Of a DNA stretch of 9,912 nucleotides, positions 6,149-9,912 are shown piece after piece. The stretch spans positions 1-9,912 of the forward strand of contig CAIMXN010000098.1 in assembly GCA_903845455.1 (NCBI GenBank), in the 5' to 3' direction. The stretch's first letter is position 1; each line of letters opens with the position of its first letter. The position numbers were made by a program, and so were the translations under genes. This DNA is from an uncultured beta proteobacterium (GTDB taxonomy: Bacteria > Pseudomonadota > Gammaproteobacteria > Burkholderiales > Burkholderiaceae). Below the pieces are notes generated by a model that had not been told where the DNA came from, made no database searches, and saw nothing but the letters and a program-made list of their open reading frames with translations.

Positions 6149-7897
6149 ATGATGCATTGCACACCCTTGGGAGATCACGGCCTACTAATAGACTTCACAG
6201 AGTCAAAGAACCCACTAAAGGAAATCCATGGCCTTAGCAAACAGCTATTTGCCAATAAACCTATTTGGGCCGCAGAAATCGTTTCTGGCCTTACCTCACT
6301 AGTGATCGAATTAGATTATCAAGATCAGGTTCCAAAGCAAGTGCGCGAGCAAGCTATCAAAGAACTAGAAAAGATTAATGCGCAATTACAGAAACAAAAA
6401 ATTAGAAAAACAGCAATAAGCAAAGTCCATCAAATACAAGTTTGCTATCACCCTGAATTAGGCCTTGATCTTATTGAGATTGCAAAGGCATGTGGCTTGA
6501 CTGTGGAAGAAACCATCCAGCTTCACAAGAAAAATGTTTACACAGCTGACATTCTAGGATTTATGCCAGGGTTTGCTTACTTTAGTGGTCTTAATCCCAG
6601 CTTACGCTTACCTCGATTATCTTCACCGAGGCCATCAGTACCTGAAGGTAGTGTAGCGATTGCAGATTTACAAACAGCCATCTATCCTCGCTCTACTCCT
6701 GGCGGCTGGAATCTGATTGGTCGGTCGCCCAATGTTTTATTTGATGTTCATCACAAACCACCAGGCCTATTTATGCCGGGTGATCAAATGCACATCCAAG
6801 AAATTGGTCTTGATCAATTTCATCAGCTTGATGCGGCAAACCAAACTACAGAAATTATTCTGCCCTTTAGTGCCCAGAAAAAAAATCAAGCTTCAATTGA
6901 AATTAAACAGTCAGGCACTTTTACTACTATTCAAGATCAACCAAGATTGGGACTCTCTCACTGGGGAGTTGGGCCCGGTGGTGCTAGCGACCTTCACTCT
7001 CTAGAACTGGCTAATACCATGATTGGTAACGAGCTACATGCAGCTGCCTTAGAGATCACAGCTACTGGACCAGGTCTATTTTTTAGCGAAGATACTTGCG
7101 TCGCTTGGGTTGGCGCCACTTGCAGCGGCATCATCAACGGCGAATATATTCCAGGTAATCGTCCCGTTTGGATTGCCAAGGGATCCACTCTGCAATTCTC
7201 ACCACTCAATCCTGGTTTGCGATGTGTACTCGCAATTGGAGGTGGAATCGATCTGCCCACAATTCTAGGAAGCAAGGGCTCGCACATTAGCGCAGATATC
7301 GGCCCAAATAGACTACAAAAGGGGGATATCTTATTTTTAGAAAATCCCAGAGCCCCCCTTAATCACCCCTACCTGCGAGATCTCTATCAGAGTAAGTCAT
7401 TGCCCAGTTTTCCTAAATGGCAAGTACGTTCCCCTTATTTGCCTTCTCAAGCAGTTACCCCTATTTATTGCTTGCCAGGACCTCATCTCCCACTTTTAGC
7501 CAGCAAGGATCGAGAGCTATTCTGGTCAACCATTTGGAAAGTCAGTAATCAAAGTAATCGTATGGGGATTCGTCTGGAGAGTGACTTTCAGATCAAAAAA
7601 ATATTGCCGAATATTCCCTCCCAAGCAATCACTTTCGGTACAGTGCAATTTCCCCCATCGCAAGAGCCTATTGTGATGCTCTCCGAACATCAAACTACTG
7701 GTGGATATCCCCGCTTAGCGGAGGTGATCAAAGCGGATAGGGCAAAATTAGCCCAAGTTAAACCCGGTAATAAAATTCAATTAGTGGCAATTGATATAGA
7801 AAAAGCAGATCATTTCAATCTAGAATCAATCCAACTACAAAAATCAACGATGAACGCAATTGCACTATTGCTTCAAACCAGCATCAAGAGGGCTTAA
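6149..7897 (+). CDS. pxpBC: 5-oxoprolinase subunits B and C, fused (PxpB-PxpC)
   Basis: One 582-residue protein joins two subunits of the prokaryotic ATP-dependent 5-oxoprolinase that turns 5-oxoproline into glutamate. Residues 1 to about 222 are the PxpB/KipI half, with GFMPGFAYFSGL (137-148) and AIADLQTAIYPRSTPGGW (170-187). A Gln/Lys-rich linker (about 223-247) leads to the PxpC/KipA half (about 248-548), with GVGPGGASD (273-281), GGGID (364-368), SNRMGIRLE (469-477) and HQTTGGYPRLAEVIKADR (514-531). No frameshift or internal stop separates the halves, so the fusion is real. A tail of about 34 residues follows the last PxpC motif. ATG 6149 or 6152 may be the start; no strong ribosome site is seen. 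In E. coli the equivalents (ybgJ, ybgK) are separate genes. Confidence 0.93.
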   Translation: MMHCTPLGDHGLLIDFTESKNPLKEIHGLSKQLFANKPIWAAEIVSGLTSLVIELDYQDQVPKQVREQAIKELEKINAQLQKQKIRKTAISKVHQIQVCYHPELGLDLIEIAKACGLTVEETIQLHKKNVYTADILGFMPGFAYFSGLNPSLRLPRLSSPRPSVPEGSVAIADLQTAIYPRSTPGGWNLIGRSPNVLFDVHHKPPGLFMPGDQMHIQEIGLDQFHQLDAANQTTEIILPFSAQKKNQASIEIKQSGTFTTIQDQPRLGLSHWGVGPGGASDLHSLELANTMIGNELHAAALEITATGPGLFFSEDTCVAWVGATCSGIINGEYIPGNRPVWIAKGSTLQFSPLNPGLRCVLAIGGGIDLPTILGSKGSHISADIGPNRLQKGDILFLENPRAPLNHPYLRDLYQSKSLPSFPKWQVRSPYLPSQAVTPIYCLPGPHLPLLASKDRELFWSTIWKVSNQSNRMGIRLESDFQIKKILPNIPSQAITFGTVQFPPSQEPIVMLSEHQTTGGYPRLAEVIKADRAKLAQVKPGNKIQLVAIDIEKADHFNLESIQLQKSTMNAIALLLQTSIKRA

Positions 7898-8616
7898 TGG
7901 ATATTAATAGCGACATGGGTGAAGGTTTTGGTGTCTGGGAAATGGGCAATGATGCTGAATTACTCAATTACATTACCTCTACAAACATTGCCTGTGGCTG
8001 GCATGCTGGTGATCCAGCTAGAATGAAACGGTTGGTCGAACAAGCTGTTCAAAAAAATGTACTCATTGGCGCGCACCCTGGCCTTCCTGATCTGGCTGGT
8101 TTTGGTCGACGGGAGATGGCGATCTCAGAAGAAGATGCCTATAACTATGTTCTCTATCAAGCGGGAGCTTTGCAAGGTTTTGCTCATGCGGCTGGAACTA
8201 AACTGCATCATGTAAAACCCCATGGCGCTCTATATAACCAAGCAGCAAAAGAGATGAAGTTGGCCAGAGGAATTGCTCGGGCTGTCAAAGACTTAGGTCA
8301 GGATGTGATTTTGTATGGCCTAGCAGGTAGTTGCTTAGTCGCAGCCGCGCATGAACTGAAGGTACCCATCTGGCAAGAGGTTTTTGCAGATCGTCGCTAT
8401 ACCAAAGAGGGTTTTTTGGTTCCGCGCACACAAGCTGGGGCTCTCATTGATGATGAGGTAGTAGCGTTAAAACAAGTCTTACAACTGGCAAAAAAGAGTG
8501 AGGTCAGCGCAATCGATGGCAGCATCATCAAGATACAAGCCGATACTTTATGTATTCATGGTGACAATCCACACGCCGTAGAATTTGCCAAGAAAATTCA
8601 GGCGGCTTTAGCCTGA
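7897..8616 (+). CDS. pxpA: 5-oxoprolinase subunit A (LamB/YcsF family)
   Basis: This cytoplasmic subunit works with PxpB and PxpC to hydrolyse 5-oxoproline to glutamate using ATP. The 239-residue product is complete (E. coli YbgL is 244). Family blocks are present in order: MDINSDMGEGFG (1-12), NIACGWHAGDP (30-40), GAHPGLPDLAGFGRR (58-72), HVKPHGALYN (105-114), EVFADRRY (161-168) and HGDNPHA (221-227), rich in the conserved His and Asp residues of the active site. The ATG overlaps the pxpBC stop in TAATG, with AGAGGG five bases upstream, so translation is coupled and subunit ratios are probably matched. The 3' end overlaps the convergent transporter gene by 19 bases. Confidence 0.97.
   Translation: MDINSDMGEGFGVWEMGNDAELLNYITSTNIACGWHAGDPARMKRLVEQAVQKNVLIGAHPGLPDLAGFGRREMAISEEDAYNYVLYQAGALQGFAHAAGTKLHHVKPHGALYNQAAKEMKLARGIARAVKDLGQDVILYGLAGSCLVAAAHELKVPIWQEVFADRRYTKEGFLVPRTQAGALIDDEVVALKQVLQLAKKSEVSAIDGSIIKIQADTLCIHGDNPHAVEFAKKIQAALA
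8598..8616. terminator. Palindromic 3' overlap, possible bidirectional terminator
   Basis: TCAGGC (8598-8603) and GCCTGA (8611-8616) form a perfect 6-bp stem with the 7-base loop GGCTTTA. The outer ends of the arms are the stop codons of the two convergent genes, so the repeat coincides exactly with the 19-bp coding overlap. On minus the stem is followed by ATTTTCTT; on plus by TTTACAA. Both are modest U-tracts. The stem is short, so termination strength is uncertain. Confidence 0.5.
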
Positions 8617-9830
8617 TTTACAACCCTAAATGCAGTAAAGATAATCATGATCTGAAATAGCGCTACCCCAATAAAGAGCAACTTCGGAAGATTGGCATCC
8701 ATAAATATTCCAAAGATGAGTGGACCAAGCGCCGCTCCCAGATCAATTCCAGAATAAACAATTCCATACACTCTGCCAGATGCGCCTGCTGGGGTCGCTG
8801 AACGAATCATCAAATCTCGTGATGGCGCCGCAACTCCGATACCAAGCCCTATGACAGCAAATGGAATGGCAAGAAGATCCATCGGCATCCAGCCAGCGGC
8901 CAATAAGAGACTCATCGCAATACTGATGACAAAACTAATTGTGATGATGCTCTCGAGAGATTTAAAACGGGTAGCTATGTAAGCGCCTAATAGCATTCCC
9001 CCTGCACCGCCTAAAGCCATGAGAGTCAAAAAATAATTCCCAGTAGTGACATCAAGAGTGTAGATTTGGAAAAGAGCTGTTGGAGCGAATGATTGAAGGC
9101 CTGAAGTGGCAGCCATGCTAAACAAAAAGAAAATACAGCAAAGCCATACTGCGGGTAATTTCAAAAATCCATAGGTACTCATGGGAACACTACCAGGATT
9201 ACTTGCGGCATGACTCTTTCTTGACTCCTCATGTCGCTCTTGAGCGCTATCCAATAACAGCGCACGATTCATCCAAAGAAAAATAAGAATCAGAGCCTCG
9301 AGAGCAGCCGCTGCTACAAAAGCAATCCGCCAATTCGCCAAAGTCGCTACCGCAACCATAAAAGCAGGTGCAGCTGCCCAACCTAGGTAGCCAGTAACAC
9401 CATGAACGGAATAAGCATAAGGCAAGTTTCGTAGAGAAACTTTATGATTAATAAGGGTGTAATCAACTGGATGAAATATTCCATTACCGCATCCAGCAAT
9501 AATCGCAGCTAAAACCAAAGAGGCGTATCCATTACTTTGGGAATACAACAATGCCGCCAGAATTAATAAGCCCATGCCAGAAAACAATACTGGGCGAGCC
9601 CCTACTTTATCAACCAAAAATCCCGATGCGGCCTGGACGATGCAAGATACTACAAAGAATATCGACATGAGCAAACCAAGCTCAGCATAACTTATAGCAA
9701 ATTCATTCTTCAGCCATGGAAACATGGGTGGAAGAATTAAATGAAAAAAATGGGAGCTACCGTGAGCTAGGCTAATCAAACCAATTACCTGGACATCACT
9801 GGCGCGTCGATTTAATTGCGCATCAGTCAT
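8598..9830 (-). CDS. MFS transporter, fosmidomycin-resistance (Fsr)-like
   Basis: This 410-residue inner-membrane protein has about 12 membrane segments and two halves joined by a polar loop near residues 195-215 (QERHEESRKSHAA). Features typical of the Fsr group are HGSSHFFHLILPP in helix 1 (23-35), SYAELGL (47-53), GIFHPVDYTL (117-126) and SVHGVTGYLGWAAAP (141-155). Fsr itself exports fosmidomycin, but many homologues in Burkholderiales have no known substrate, so drug export here is a guess. It faces pxpA tail to tail with a 19-base overlap. The ATG at 9830 has only a weak GAG upstream; no better upstream start is in frame within view. Opposite orientation argues against being part of the pxp operon. 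Confidence 0.88.
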   Translation of the reverse strand: MTDAQLNRRASDVQVIGLISLAHGSSHFFHLILPPMFPWLKNEFAISYAELGLLMSIFFVVSCIVQAASGFLVDKVGARPVLFSGMGLLILAALLYSQSNGYASLVLAAIIAGCGNGIFHPVDYTLINHKVSLRNLPYAYSVHGVTGYLGWAAAPAFMVAVATLANWRIAFVAAAALEALILIFLWMNRALLLDSAQERHEESRKSHAASNPGSVPMSTYGFLKLPAVWLCCIFFLFSMAATSGLQSFAPTALFQIYTLDVTTGNYFLTLMALGGAGGMLLGAYIATRFKSLESIITISFVISIAMSLLLAAGWMPMDLLAIPFAVIGLGIGVAAPSRDLMIRSATPAGASGRVYGIVYSGIDLGAALGPLIFGIFMDANLPKLLFIGVALFQIMIIFTAFRVVNQAKAA

Positions 9831-9847
9831 GTCTCGAGTGTACTGGC

Positions 9848-9863
9848 GCAGGAATTTTCCTGC
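9848..9863. repeat. Inverted repeat upstream of the Fsr-like gene
   Basis: GCAGGAA-TT-TTCCTGC is a perfect 7-bp dyad with a 2-base centre, 17 bases before the transporter start codon. It could be an operator or an RNA hairpin in the leader. The remaining bases to 9912 hold no convincing gene. On plus, TTGACG (9890-9895) resembles a -35 box, but its -10 would fall outside the window. Confidence 0.4.
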
Positions 9864-9912
9864 TTGCTTGCTATTCGATGCTAGTGCACTTGACGGGTAA
9901 AGCTAAATTCAC

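Noticed and set aside
8598..9830. Calling the second transporter a proven fosmidomycin exporter
   Set aside because: Motifs place it in the Fsr-like group, but substrate cannot be inferred from sequence and many relatives are uncharacterised.
9871..9912. Possible C-terminal end of another gene on the minus strand (open from base 9912 to a TAG at 9871-9873)
   Set aside because: Only 13 codons are visible, with no recognisable motif, so it cannot be told from chance.
1..9912. Mobile element, phage, CRISPR or defence system
   Set aside because: No transposase, integrase, repeat-spacer array, terminal repeats, tRNA-linked attachment site or defence-type domain is visible; the genes are housekeeping or catabolic.

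Overview
The window looks like chromosomal DNA of a moderately AT-rich betaproteobacterium of the Burkholderiales. Polynucleobacter is my best guess. The basis is the order RnfB-like C-terminus, nth, DUF1841, together with protein sequence resemblance; this is an inference, since no rRNA or other marker gene lies in the window. Almost all of it is coding. There is no tRNA, rRNA, CRISPR array, transposase, integrase or phage gene. I read it as ordinary metabolic chromosome, not an island, and I found no strong case for a wholly new defence or mobile system.

Bases 1-1771 (plus strand) carry a tightly packed row: the end of an RnfB/RsxB-like iron-sulfur protein, endonuclease III (nth), a DUF1841 protein that starts inside nth, and a cupin protein with an unusual metal-site signature. 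The cupin gene runs head-on into a minus-strand HIT-family hydrolase, with one base between their stop codons. Upstream of the HIT gene lie a clear intrinsic terminator and isocitrate lyase (aceA, minus strand), the entry enzyme of the glyoxylate shunt. The 274 bp ahead of aceA is very AT-rich and probably holds its promoter and operators.

Bases 3892-6038 (minus strand) form a two-gene operon: an MFS permease of the sialate/aromatic-acid symporter type, followed 11 bp later by a metal-dependent amidohydrolase closely resembling 2-pyrone-4,6-dicarboxylate lactonase (LigI). Together they look like an uptake-and-hydrolysis module for a small organic acid, lactone or lactam of unknown identity. 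A 110-bp control region separates this operon from a divergent plus-strand operon, 6149-8616. That operon encodes 5-oxoprolinase: PxpB and PxpC fused in one 582-residue protein, then PxpA with a TAATG overlap. It should convert 5-oxoproline (pyroglutamate) to glutamate with ATP.

A second MFS protein of the fosmidomycin-resistance (Fsr) type runs towards pxpA on the minus strand. The two genes overlap by 19 bp at their 3' ends, and this overlap is itself a perfect inverted repeat. The points most worth checking are the PxpB-PxpC fusion with its divergent transporter/hydrolase neighbour, the palindromic 3' overlap, the possible leaderless promoter of the HIT gene inside the aceA terminator, and the altered cupin metal site.
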